Positions 1-10,930 of a DNA stretch of 64,000 nucleotides are shown here, piece by piece (the first letter of the stretch is position 1; every line of letters starts with the position of its first letter). The notes below the pieces were generated by a model that was not told the DNA's origin, did no database searches, and saw nothing but the letters and a program-made list of their open reading frames with translations. The translations under genes were made by a program, and so were the position numbers. This stretch comes from Voacanga thouarsii (lineage: Eukaryota > Streptophyta > Magnoliopsida > Gentianales > Apocynaceae), in assembly GCA_026120185.1 (NCBI GenBank), contig JANUWF010001113.1, positions 1-64,000 on the forward strand, read 5' to 3'.

Positions 1-130
1 GCACGCCGCGGCCACGACCCGTGGACTTCGCCCGCGCCCGGTTCTCCTCTGCTACCGACCCGCGCTTCAGCCCGCGTGCTGCCCTGGTTGGTTCTCCTCT
101 GACCCGCGCAAGAACCCGAAAGCCAAATGA

Positions 131-159
131 AATTCAATTGCAAATTTTGCAATTGAATT
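131..159. repeat. 29-nt perfect palindrome with a one-base centre
   Basis: The 14-nt arm AATTCAATTGCAAA is followed by one T and its exact reverse complement. It lies in the leader of the left-edge copia element. It could form a cruciform or RNA hairpin; function unknown. Confidence 0.85.
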
Positions 160-586
160 CGGCTCAAATCAAAGGAATTGGCTCGGCTTCCGCGGCTCAT
201 CAGCGACCGGCTCTTGACCCAATTTCGGCAGCGGCTCGGCGGCGGCTCGGCTTGGCTCAATTGGCTTAGGAATAGTTGTCTTCTTCGTTTTTTCTTCTTT
301 CTCACCCCAGAATTGCAGAAACTCTTCTGCTTCATTTTTTTCAGCCTTCTTTGGACATTTTACTTACAAAAAACATCCAAACCAAAAACACAACTGCCTA
401 TACCCATTTAAATTGCGTTTACACGATTAAACTTGAAAGCCAAAAAAATTTACAGAGGGCTCCTATGCTTCAACGGTGAAGCTTACAAAACCATCTATCT
501 CATACCAAAACAGTGAAGGATCACAGGTATAATCATCTTCTCCATTTTATTAACTACCATGCTCCCTATATTGATCAAAACCAGTG

Positions 587-598
587 GCTCTGATACCA
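587..598 (-). other. Primer-binding site of the left-edge copia element
   Basis: The plus strand reads GCTCTGATACCA, the complement of TGGTATCAGAGC, the usual initiator-Met tRNA binding site of plant copia elements. It is 3 nt from the LTR edge at 602, which fixes the element on the minus strand. Confidence 0.9.
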
Positions 599-601
599 CT
601 T

Positions 602-2609
602 TGATGGAAACGTGAAAACAGGGGCATGCACTGTAGCATTAAAAATTTCACAAAGAAGAATAAAACCAGGCCTTAAACCTTAACCCTCCTAGATTGCGTA
701 GGAATAGATTGAACGGCTGGAATCGCCTTACTTTGCACACTTGAAGGAGCTTCCGGTTGAACACCCGCTAGCCTTCTTACTTCGCCTTGTTTGCATTAAT
801 GCTTAGCTCTCCAACTCTCGGGATATTCCTCAGCCTAACATCTAGTTGGTGAACACTATGGTGAAGAGGAACTGTCTCAAAACTCCTTGGTTATTTTGCT
901 ATTGATTAGCAAAGAACAAGAAGAAACCACAGAGGAGGGAGAGGGAAAAAAACGTGAGCTGCCAGAGAGAGAGAGACGTGAGTCTTGTGTGTCTAGGGAA
1001 AAATTAGTGTTTTTTCTTTTCCAAAGAGTTGTTTATAAGTTAGCCTAAACTAGGTCTCTCAATATCTGATAAACATATCGCCGGGATTTCAAAACACCCA
1101 AATGTTATCCTGAGAATCAGTTTGGCCTAACCCTAAACTCTTCTTGATCGTATCTGGAAAAAACCCTAAGGTCCAAGCTATTGGGCCAGAAAAATATTTA
1201 TTATTTTCCTTGGACCCAAATGGCCCAAAATAATAAACATTAATTATTTATTTCCTGTGCTTATATAAACAACCCAATAAATAATTAAGAAGCTCAAATG
1301 AACCATAATAATTAATCTTTAGTTATTTATTTCTTGCGCCTATATAAATAACCCAATAAATAATTTAAACATTAATTATTTCCCCTAGTTTAAGCCCAGG
1401 TTAATTTCTTAATTATTCATACTGGACCTAGGCCCTAAATAATTAATTAACCAATTAAACTAGATAATTAATTTCTCTCAACTCCTATTTTATTTATTTA
1501 TTTATTTTATTCTAGTCCAATAATAAATTAGACTTCCTGAATAAAATTAAATAAAATCAAATAAAATAAAATCATCTTCACATGAGACCAATTCCTCAAC
1601 CTAAAATTAGTTAGGACTTACGGGCTATTCCGAGGACCAAAAAGACACATCGCCTTGGCTGCTAAAATGACCAAAATACCCCTGCTATATAAATAGCTGT
1701 ATTTTGCATTTTAAATAGTTCCTAATATCATCATAAGGAAATATCGACCCCAAGGACAATGCTGCATTCGCAAAGTCTCCGACCTACAGGTGAAATGACT
1801 AAAATACCCCTCTACACATCGCCGTACATTTAGAGAGGAAGAAGTGTACTAACACCCCCCTAAATGACATCTACCATCCTTAGGCTTCTAGTCCAATGGT
1901 CTACGACTTCCTGGAGTGTTTCCGCTTTCCAAGGGAGCTACCCTAAAGCAAACATCCAAGTCATGTTTCCCAGGGCCCTGGACATTTTAGACTATCCGGA
2001 CAACCACAAGGGGCGATATAGTGCAGAAACTATCTTGTATAAGTCTGTCTTAACTAACTAGTCACACATACCCAACATGCAAGTATATTGGCGCTACGAT
2101 AGAACCTGAACTCTAGCAAATCAAAGTATATGCTACCAGCTTCGCCAGACCACCAATTCATACTCAAGTCGTAGAGTACTAGTCCACGCTGTAGCGGTAG
2201 TAGTCTAGGTTTCTACCATATAGTACTTTGAGAAACCATTACTACAGGTCCTGTTCTACGTATTTGAAATACGCTTATGTCATGAAGTGAGTGGACTACT
2301 CACTGGCTAAAGGTAAGCCATTCCCCATTTGGAATTCATAACATAATAACCTAAACATGATGAGGTTCCCAGTCTCATCAATATGTTAAGAACAAATGTT
2401 TATGTGTTAAATAACCCGTGATCCATACCTTACTGTGAAAGACCACCATTCACATGGATCACTTATTTAAACACAATGGGACTGTTCCAAACGAAAATCG
2501 TGCACAAACAAAAAAGTAAATTCACAAACAATTTCTGAAAATAAATTCTTTTATTAAAATATTCGATTTTACATCAGAAACCCAGTCTAAGAGGGCATAC
2601 AATCTAACA
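602..2609 (-). repeat. 5' LTR of the left-edge copia element (2008 bp)
   Basis: On the minus strand it begins TGTTAGATTGTATGCCC and ends CCATCA beside the primer-binding site. Its first two thirds align almost continuously with the solo LTR at 8169-9982, including the shared TTTCACAGTAAGGTATGGAT. The last 400-500 bp do not align, so the two are related subfamilies with different 3' ends. Confidence 0.85.
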
Positions 2610-2893
2610 GGGATGAGTAGCTAGTGTTATCTGCCTTGGAAGTGAATTTTGTCATTTATTTTTATGTATTGCTTTGGGGAGTTGAGAGTGGATGATTTTA
2701 TTTATGGATTTGTGTTTCTTTTGGGAATTTGTGGATTTTTTCTTGGATTTAATCTTGAGTTGTAATAAATTTTAAGTTAAAGTATTATTTTTATTTCACT
2801 ATTTTTTTTTTGTGACCTAGTTATAAAGACCCCTTGTCCTTTGGACGGGGCGACATCCCTGGCCTTGGCTGGCCTAGGTAGCGGGGTGTTACA
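2610..2893 (+). repeat. 3' end of a family-A gypsy LTR
   Basis: Starts GGATGAGTAGCTAG and ends GGGGTGTTACA. It matches 55739-56023, the last 285 bp of the complete family-A LTR, including the GGACGGGGCGACATCCC tail. The rest was displaced by the minus-strand copia insertion to the left. The five bases after its end are CCTTG (2894-2898), so this LTR had itself landed in the copia pol relic that follows. Confidence 0.8.
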
Positions 2894-3580
2894 CCTTGAC
2901 AGTGAGAAGTCTCATGTATGCCATGCTTTCTACTAGGTTGAATATCTGCTTTGCAGTAGGCATAGTTAGCAGGTATCGGTCAAACTTTGGAGAAGAACAT
3001 TGGCAAGTTATAAAGTACACACTCAAGTACCTAAAAAGAACAAGGGATTATATGCTAGTTTCCAGAATCGATTACTCGTTCCTACTAGTTACATAGACTC
3101 AGACTTCCAAGTGTGAAAGAAAATTCACTAGTAGATATGTCTTCACTTTGTCTGGACAGGCTATTTCATTGAGGAGTGTCAAACAATCATGTATTGCTGA
3201 TTCTAACATGGAAGCTGAGTATATGGCAGCTTCAGCAGCTTCTAAGGAAGCGATTTGGCTCCGAAAGTTCTTCACAAAACTTACAATTATATCACACATG
3301 GACAGGCCCATAATAATATATTGTGAAAATTCTAAAGCTATGTCACAATATAAGGAGCTAAGAAACAATATGTAGGGCAAGCACATTGAAGAGAAGTATC
3401 ACTTGATTCGGGAGTTCATTCAAAACACAAGAGATAGTGGTTGATCAAATTTCCTCAACAAACAATTTGGCGGATCTATTTACCAAGCCTTTGACGGAGA
3501 AGGTGCTCAAAGGTGTTCAAAAGACACTTAGACATTGTAGGGGTAGGCGCATATGGACTATCATAGTCCATTTAGTGTAA
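2894..3580 (+). pseudogene. Ty1/copia reverse transcriptase C-terminus and RNase H, broken
   Basis: One frame reads SLMYAMLSTRLNICFAVG, then RYRSNFGEEHWQVIKYTLKY, then SVKQSCIADSNMEAEYMAA and IIYCENSKAM, followed by a shifted LADLFTKPL. These are the standard blocks of the copia RT tail and RNase H, the domain that removes the RNA template during reverse transcription. Stops occur at about 3094 and 3375, and the frame shifts near 3440. The normal YCDN block reads YCEN here. The 5' part of the element is missing because a gypsy LTR interrupts it at 2893. A purine-rich tract (AAGTGGGAAAT) leads directly into the LTR at 3590. Confidence 0.85.
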
Positions 3581-3589
3581 GTGGGAAAT

Positions 3590-5397
3590 TGTTAGAATGC
3601 ATGCCCAAATTGGCCTATGTATTTCTATATTTTGGAAATTAATAAAAGTATTCATTCATGATTATTTGTTTACATATATTACATATTAAGGTTTAAGTGT
3701 GTAAGTAAGTTATATACATGATTGTGTCGTGCTTCCACAGTAAGGAGTAGATTATGGGTTGCTAACACATAAGTGAAAAATTATTCTTGATCGATTGATG
3801 AAGTTGGACACTTTGTCAAGTTTTAGATCATTATACTATGGTTTCTAAATTGCTAATGGTTTATTTTTAGCTAGTAAGTAGACTACTCATGCCAATAGTG
3901 TAAGCGTATTTGGAATACATAGAACTGAATCACCGATAATAATCTTTATCAAAGTACTAAAATAAATAAAGATTGGTTGATCGTAGCTACTACGTGGATG
4001 AGTACCCTAGGACTAAAGTGTAAGTTGGCAGTCTGGTGATGCCGGACTTGTACGCTTTGATGTCTGTTCGGTAAGGTCTTATTGCAGGGCCAATAACCTT
4101 ATACGTTTAGTGTATAACTCTAGTTAATTAAGACAAACTTATAAAATAGAGTTTCTATACTTCATTAAATGAAGAAATCACGCCTCTTGTGATTGTCCAG
4201 GACAATATAATAATCCAGGGCCATAGGAAATCTGACTAAGTATATATGTTTTATGGGTTGCTCCCTGAGATAAGTTAGTACATACTAGAAGTCATGGATT
4301 ATTGGATGGTAGATGTCATTGAGAAAAGTATTGGTAATATTTTCCTATCTCAATGATGGGTGTTACGTATAGGGGTATTTTCGTTAATTACACCTGTAGG
4401 TCGGAGACACTGCACTTGCAATATTATTCTCGTGGTTAATATTTTTATATATTGATAAATGAAATATTTAAAATGATTAAAATGCCACTATTTGTTAGTA
4501 GAGGTATTTTAGTCATATTAATAGCCAAGAATAGTAATTGTCTTTTGGTCCCTAGAGTATCTAAATGGCTTTAGTAAATTTATTTATTATATAGGCTTAT
4601 TGGGTGAATTTATTATTGGAAGAATTATTCTACGAGTCTAATTATTTATTTATTTAGGCTAGAACAATTAATTGGGTCAATTTAATTAATTAGTTTATTA
4701 ATTATTTATCTTGGGTAATTTTGTATTAGGCCAAAGTAGTTTAATTAATTAATAAAAGAGCTAATTTCATTAATTGGCTTATTAAATAATTATCTTGGGT
4801 TATTGTATATTAAGCCCAAATGGATTAATTAATTAATAAGAGAGTAATTTAATTAGTCTTGGACTAATTAGGAAAAACCCTAGCCCACTAGTTGAAAAGG
4901 AAAAAAAAAAGGGGGAAAGCTAATTTTATTTAATAGGCATCTTGTGTGCTGTGGAAAGTGTTGACCAAATTCAAAATTGAAAAAAAAAAAAAAAGCTTTC
5001 GATTTTCCTAGAAAAAAAACAAAGGTTACCATTTTTTTTTCTTCTTTGGCCGTGTCCTACAATTTTCCTTTTAGCGTTTAACTCTTCCATTTTTGTCCCA
5101 ATTTTCTTCACCCTAATTCTATTTTTACCAGTAGAGGTTCATAGTGGTTAGAGAATACTCTGAAATGTCAAGAGCTAGCAAACGTGATAAGTGTTTGATG
5201 CGAAGGAACCAGCGGTTAGCTAGTGTTCCTACGGAATAAGTAGACATTCCTGTTCAACAAGTGCCATCGAACTTGAACTCGATTTCAGTTATTAAATTTA
5301 ATTGCTCTAAAAGTAAGTATTTCTAGACTTTGAATCGGGAAAAAATTAATTTGCTGTCTTAATCTCCGTATTTAATTTTCCCGCGATCCTTCATACA
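3590..5397 (+). repeat. 3' LTR of the plus-strand copia relic (about 1.8 kb)
   Basis: Begins TGTTAGAATGCATGCCC directly after the polypurine tract and probably ends ...CATACA at 5397. Its body resembles the LTRs at 602-2609 and 8169-9982 at lower identity (for example the CACAGTAAGG and CGTATTTGGAATAC blocks), so all three belong to one copia lineage. The 3' boundary is inferred from the CA end. Bases 5398-5463 between this LTR and the gypsy relic are unassigned. Confidence 0.7.
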
Positions 5398-5463
5398 GGA
5401 TATACTTATACTCTTTCTCAATAAGTATTATGTCCAAGTTCCTTTTCCAGTCTACATAGATTG

Positions 5464-5553
5464 TGTAACACCCTACTATAGACGTACCCATAAAGGTAGG
5501 GATGTTGCCCAGTCTAAAAGACCAGTAGTACTTTTTTAACTAGGACACATAGA
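5464..5553 (-). repeat. LTR-tail remnant of the chromovirus-like element
   Basis: Its plus-strand start TGTAACACC and its later ACTAGG-ACACA block align with 25389-25475, the end of a family-A LTR. It meets the integrase-end frame at about 5540-5553, with no room for the rest of an LTR. Confidence 0.65.
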
Positions 5554-6351
5554 AAACGTCATGTATTCTAGTTAAGCCTTCTGGTAGGTCCAATTTATAC
5601 ACAATAGGGCCAATTCTTTCTATCACCGAAAATGACCCTAGATATTTGGGGCTCAACTTCCCTCCCTTTAGGTGCCTCAGTATCCCTCTACTTGTCATCA
5701 ACTTCAAGAACATTTGATCTCCCACATGGAAATCCAATTCCGTTCTCCTATTATCAACATAGCTCTATTGTCGACTTTGAGCTACTTTTAATCTTTCTCT
5801 TATAATATTTACTTTGTCCCTCATCTCCTTAAGATTTATTGACATGTCATTCTTCTATCTTCTATCCAACTCCAATATAGAGGTACTTAACATTTTTGTC
5901 CATACAATTCCTCATAGGAAGCCATTCCAATTAATGCTTGGTTACTAATGTTGTATGCCAACTCAGCATATGGTAAGAAATCAATCCACTTGTCACCAAA
6001 ATGCAAAATACACGTTCGGAGCATATCTTCTAATATCTTAATAACTCTCTCAGACTGACCATCTATTTGAGTGTGTGCAGAAGTGCTGAACTTCAAAGTT
6101 GATCTCGTCGATTCTTGAAACTTATTCTAGAACCTCGAGATAAACCTGGGATCTCTATCAGACACAATGCTCGATGGCACTCTATGAAATTTCACTATTT
6201 CTTGGGCGTAAGTCTGAGCTAATCTATTCATCCAGTCTCTTACATTAACATCTATAAAATGTGTCATCTTCATCAATCTGTTCACTACTACCAAGATTGC
6301 GTCCTTATGAGTCTTCGTCATGGACAGTTCGATAACAAAATCTATCATCAC
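5540..6351 (-). pseudogene. Gypsy integrase core and C-terminus, broken
   Basis: Integrase inserts the reverse-transcribed element into the host chromosome. The minus strand gives MIDFVIELSMTKTHKDA and VSDRDPRFISRF (6351-6127), then AHTQIDGQSERVIK and PYAELAYN (6096-5887), and the C-terminal DFHVGDQMFLKL with GKLSPKYLGSFSVIERIG (5737-5540). Candidate catalytic residues are still visible: D in IDFV, D in SDRD and E in QSERV. A stop follows ISRF, and the three pieces lie in separate open frames. No chromodomain can be read after the KYLGSF block because the frame runs into the LTR remnant. Confidence 0.85.
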
Positions 6352-6504
6352 CTCTTCCTACTCTATCTTGACTTTTGGCAACAGTTGTGACAATCATGCC
6401 GACTTCTTGTACTCTGCCTTAACTTTCTGGTGAAACATATTGAGTTACATCATTCATTATCCCAGACTACCAGAACACTTTCTTTAAATTAGGGTATATC
6501 TTTA

Positions 6505-6514
6505 CCCCCCCCCC
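6505..6514. repeat. Run of ten C
   Basis: Homopolymer in decayed gypsy sequence. It may be unstable in assemblies. Confidence 0.9.
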
Positions 6515-6582
6515 AGGGTGTATTGCATACTTACTCTTTTGAGCTTCATCCTATATTTTCCTCTTTAGCCCTTGGTTATTTG

Positions 6583-6586
<4 letters not shown>

Positions 6587-6612
<26 letters not shown>
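6587..6612. repeat. (AT)13 microsatellite
   Basis: Uninterrupted AT dinucleotide run between the RNase H and integrase parts of the gypsy relic. About 6352-6850 otherwise holds decayed pol with no long open frame. Confidence 0.95.
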
Positions 6613-6613
<1 letters not shown>

Positions 6614-6849
6614 CCATCTTAGAAATATACTATTCCATATTAATATCTTGAAATTATTTCCTCCTCTTCCAATCTCATTTCCCTTAGAAATTTAAAATTC
6701 CGCACTATCCTACTAGACTTTAATGATCGACTATGTCATTCTAGACTTCAATTTCAAGCTACATATACAAATCTTCTTTTCTTGGCTCTTGTCTTCTAAT
6801 CCAGTATCTCTTGTACACCTTCAAGCGAGCCACTTTCACCTTTCAACTC

Positions 6850-8168
6850 AAAGCATCAGCTACCACATTAGCTTTTCCTGGATGGTAATTGATAGGACAC
6901 TTATATTCCTCCAAGAATTCTACCCATCTATGTTGTCATAGGTTCAAGTCCTTTTTAGTGGAGATATACTTCAGGCTCTTATTATCGGTGAAGACTTCGT
7001 ACTCTACTCCATGCAGATAGTGTCGCCATTTCTTCAAGGCAAACATAACAGCAGCTAGCTCCAGATCATGTGTCGGGTAGTTGATCTCATGCGGCTTCAG
7101 CTTCCTTGATGCATACGCTATGACTTTCCTATCTTACATCAATACGGTGCCTAATCTCTCATTTGATGCATCAATATAAAATGCATAAGGTTTATTCTTC
7201 TCAGGCAAACTCAAGACTGGGGCATTCATTATTTGTCTCTTGAGTTCCTGGAAACTCTTCTCACAGTTCTCATTCCAGATAAAAGGAACGTCCTTTCTTA
7301 GCCGTCCAGTCATAGGTGAAGCTAGAGTGGAGAAACTTTGAATGAATTGCCAATAATGTCCAGCTAGTCCAAGAATACTTCGTAGCTCGATAATGTTCTC
7401 TGACTACTTCTACTTTATTAGGGTCCACTTTATTTGGATATCACATGTGCAAAGAAGGATATGGTATCCAACAAAAACTCATACTTGCTGAATTTAGTGT
7501 AAAGCTTATGATCCCGTAACTTCTCCAACACCATCCTCAAATGCTTCACGTGCTTCTCTGGTCTCTTGGAATATATCAAAATTTCATCGATAAAAACCAC
7601 TACAAACATATCCAGAGATGGCTGGAAAACTCAATGTATTAGATCCATAAAAACTTCAGGGGCAGTAGTCATTCTAAATGACATCACCATGGCCTCATAG
7701 TGTCCATATCTTGTGTTGAAAGCAATCTTAGGGATGTCTTCCTCCTTCATCCGTACTTGATAATATCCTTGCCAAAAAACCAACTTCAAATAACAGCTCG
7801 AGCCTTGCAACTGATTGAACAACTCGTTAATAAATGGTAGAGGATACTTGTTCTTGATTGTGAGGTTGTTTAATCCCCGATAGTCGATGCATAGCATCAG
7901 AATTCCATCATTCTTCTTGACAAACAATATTTGTGCTCCATATGGTGACGTGCTCAAACAAATATAACCTTCATTAAATTTCCAATTGCTCCTTCAGCTC
8001 TTTTAGTTCCATTGGGGCCATTCGATAAAGTGTTCTTAATACAGATTTTGCTCCAGGAATCAAATTTAATATGAACTCAACTTCTTGTGCCAAAGGAATA
8101 GAAGTAAGTTCAATAGGAAAAACATCCAGGAATTCCTTTACCATCTCAGTATTCTCCAAGGTATACTG
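6850..8168 (-). pseudogene. Gypsy reverse transcriptase and RNase H, broken
   Basis: The minus strand gives EFLDVFPIELTSIPLAQEVE and PYRM-like text (8159-7974), then [20 protein letters not shown] and [16 protein letters not shown] (7957-7631), then a metal-binding box reading FIDEILIYSK near 7570-7600. RNase H follows ([28 protein letters not shown]), ending with [10 protein letters not shown] near 6860. RT copies the element RNA into DNA. The box reads F-I-D-E where family members have two aspartates, so the second metal ligand is changed. There are stops after the first block and in RNase H, and a frameshift near 7965. Confidence 0.87.
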
Positions 8169-9982
8169 TGTTGGAAAATATGCTCTCCTGGACTAGGTTT
8201 CTGGTGTAAAAATTGAATGTTTTAATAAAAGAATTTATTTTTAAAAATTATTTGTGACTTTATATTTTATTTGTGCACAATTACGTTTGGAAAAGACCCA
8301 TTGTATTTAAGTAAGTGGTCTATGTGAATGGAGGTCTTTCACAGTAAGGTATGGATCACGGGTTACTTAACACATAAACATTCGTTCTTAATCGATTGAC
8401 GAGAATGGAAATCTCATCATATTTAAGTTATTATGTTGTGAATTTCAAATGGGGAATGAATTAATTTTAGCTAGTGAGTAGTCCACTCACTTCATAACAT
8501 AAGCGTATTTCGAATACGTAGAACAGGACCTGTAGTAGTGGTTTCTTAAAAAGTACTATATCGTAGAAACCTAGACTACTACTGCTACAGTATGGACTAG
8601 TACTCTATGACTTGAGTATGAGTTGGTGGTTTGACAAAGCTGGAAGCATGTACTTTGATATGCCATAGTTGAGGTTCTATCATAGAGCCAATATATTTAC
8701 TTGTTGGGTATGTGTGACTAGTTAGTTAAGACAGACTTGTACATGATAGTTTCTATACTATATTGCCCCTTGTGGTTGTCTGAATGATCTAAATATCGAG
8801 GGCCCTGGAAAACATGAATTAGATGTTTGTTTTAGGGTAACTCCATTGGAAAGCGAAACAATCTAGGAAGTCGTGGATCATTGGACTAGAAGCTTAAGGA
8901 TGGTAGATGTTATTTAGAGAGGTGTTAGTACACTTCTTCCTTTCTAAATGTACAGTGATGTATAGAGGGGTATTTAGTCATTACACCTGTAGGTCAAAGA
9001 CTTTACTAACAAAACATTATCCTTGGGATCAATATTTCCTTATCGTGATATTAGGAAATATTTAAAATGCAAACTACAGCTATTTATATGACAAGGGTAT
9101 TTTGGTCATTTTAGTAGCTAAGGCGGTGTGTCTTTTGGTCCCTAGTATAGACCGTGAGTCCTAATTAAATACGGGCTAAGGAATTGATCTTAAATTAAAT
9201 GGAATTTATTTTATTTAAATAACTTGATTTAATTATTGGGCTAGAATAAAATAAAGGTCCATGGAGAGAGATAATTAATTAAATTAGTTTGGTTGGTTAA
9301 TTAATTATTCAGAATTTTGGCCCAATTTGAATAATTAAGGATTAACCTGGGACTAAACTAATATAAGCTTATTAATTTGACTAGTTTATTTGGGCTGGAA
9401 AAATTAATTATTTGTTGGGCCATTAAGTTGGTTCTAATTAGAATAATTAATTTAGTCCAACTGGTTAAACTAAGAGTCCAATGGCCCAATCCAGTTTAAC
9501 CTAGGGTTTTATTTAGGTTAAACAGGAGGATTGGAGATCATTGTTATTTTTGATAGACTCTTCTGTGTGGAAAAAGAATCACATGTCTCTCTTTCTCTCT
9601 CTCTAGAAAATATTCCTTAGTTCTGTAGTTGTTCACCAAATGGAATTAGGCAGGACATATACTGGAAGATCGAGAGTTTGGCGTTCACCTACATGCAAAG
9701 ACTGTGTAGGAGGCTTGCACACATCGCACCAAAGGTTTCTACCAGCGCACCAACCCCGGTTGCAAACATTCTGGTCCAGCCAATTCTTAGAACGAGGAAA
9801 AGAGATAAATTATTTTTAACCTTGGAATCCGTACAGAGTGTAACCGATGCCGGCTAGGGCTGCTAGAGCCGGCGTCGGCTCTATTCGGTTCCCCTATTCT
9901 TCAGTTTTTTCAGTTTTTTTTGTATTCGCTTCCGCTGTGTGCCCTGTGTTTCCCCTTTCTATGCCTTCGGGATTATTTAACA
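8169..9982 (+). repeat. Solo Ty1/copia LTR (about 1.8 kb)
   Basis: Begins TGTTGGAAAATATGC and ends GGATTATTTAACA. No primer-binding site or polypurine tract adjoins it, and the flanks belong to one gypsy pol reading direction, so it is a solo LTR. Flanking repeats are imperfect: GGTATAC at 8160-8166 and GGTAAAC at 9983-9989, with two extra bases on the left. The first 1.3 kb aligns with the reverse complement of 602-2609. The last 400 bp differs and holds a GCCGGC-rich patch at 9848-9888. Confidence 0.8.
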
Positions 9983-10129
9983 GGTAAACTAGATGTCTTG
10001 TACATCCCCTTTTCAATAATTTTCGAGCCTTAGTGCCAGCAATAACGAACTTCAGCTCCTTCACCCATTTTTCGATAAACTCAACTATATCACAACCTGG
10101 TCGTACAAATTGTACCGTCTTAATCTTGC

Positions 10130-10925
10130 AATCAACTTAGGGTCCATACTTTGCCAACCAATATATACCCAAGATCAAAGCATAGTCATCAATAGGTACG
10201 ATTATAAAGTCCGCCTTTAAAGTTTCCCCTCCCATATTAACTTCACAGTCCTCCATCAATTTCCTAGCTTCTACAATTTTTCCTAAAGGGGTACTCACTA
10301 ATAAGATGTAGGGTAATTCTTTCCCTTCCCAACCCAAGGGACATGCTTAATCTTTATTCACATATGAGAGCATGGATCTAGGGTCTATTAAAACGTTAAC
10401 ATAGTGTCCTTGGATAGATAGCATACCTTCCACTACTGCTGTTTCTGCTCCTACTTCTTCCCAATTCAACATGAAGACCTTAGCATTCGCTTGCAACTTT
10501 TGTCCTCCTCCTCTCGTAGTCCCAACGACAGTACCCCTGTTAGCGCCAAGAGGTTGATTCGGGGCTCCATGTCCAATCCTCAGGTGTTTAGGATAGTTAT
10601 TCCTTGGGTTAGTAGGATCTCCACAATTAAAGTATCTTCCAGGTGCCTTTTTCGACCAGCAGTCCTTTTACTCATGTCCACATTTCCTAGAGTGCCGATA
10701 AATAGGAGGATTCTATATAGGACTTGCATTAGGAATTTAGGCTACTTCCCTTTACTTCCTCACTACATAGGACCAATGGGTCGCTTGTTATTTTGAGGCT
10801 TTACTGGCGAGCGAGATTGTTAGAAGGGACAGCTCATTGGTCGATGCCTATCTTCATTCTTTGTCCTGGTCACAGCATCTACCGTAGTAATATAAGTTAT
10901 TAGCGGAGATGTTGCCTAGGCCATT
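10130..10925 (-). pseudogene. Gypsy gag zinc-knuckle region and aspartic protease, broken
   Basis: On the minus strand, a gag tail with cysteine-rich text (RKCGHE, YFNCGDPTNPR) at about 10720-10600 runs into a protease-like stretch ending ADFIIVPIDDYALILGIYWL (10337-10137). The protease normally cuts the gag-pol polyprotein. Its active-site aspartate block (about 10390-10370) reads LIDPRS, lacking the usual D-S/T-G triad, and a stop follows shortly after. The gag N-terminus is missing because Athila-1 begins at 10931. Downstream, the continuation towards RT is cut by the solo LTR at 9982. Confidence 0.75.
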
Positions 10926-10930
10926 CTTAG

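Larger units (their letters stand above)
1..2609 (-). mobile_element. 5' end of a minus-strand Ty1/copia element (runs off the left edge)
   Basis: Read on the minus strand, this is an LTR (602-2609), then a 12-nt primer-binding site, then an untranslated leader that leaves the window at base 1. Only the 5' LTR side is visible, so completeness cannot be judged. The leader (1-586) is GC-rich at its far end, with repeated CGGCTCGG-type blocks around 180-260, and has no convincing gag start. Small plus-strand open frames at 21-479 show no domain and are probably chance. The element lies inside a gypsy family-A LTR; the five bases after the LTR are GGGAT (2610-2614), which should recur at the unseen left end. 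Confidence 0.8.
5464..10930 (-). mobile_element. Decayed chromovirus-like Ty3/gypsy element
   Basis: On the minus strand the order is gag zinc-knuckle region, protease, RT, RNase H, integrase and an LTR tail, the Ty3/gypsy order. The block texts ([29 protein letters not shown]) fit Tekay/Del-type plant chromoviruses. The 5' part is cut off at 10930 by the Athila-1 3' LTR. At the 3' end only about 90 bp of LTR survives (5464-5553, starting TGTAACACCC on the plus strand), joined directly to the integrase tail, so most of the 3' LTR is deleted. A solo copia LTR interrupts pol at 8169-9982. Confidence 0.85.

Noticed and set aside
21..479. Plus-strand open frames at the left edge
   Set aside because: Antisense to the copia leader, overlapping each other, low-complexity, no recognisable protein.
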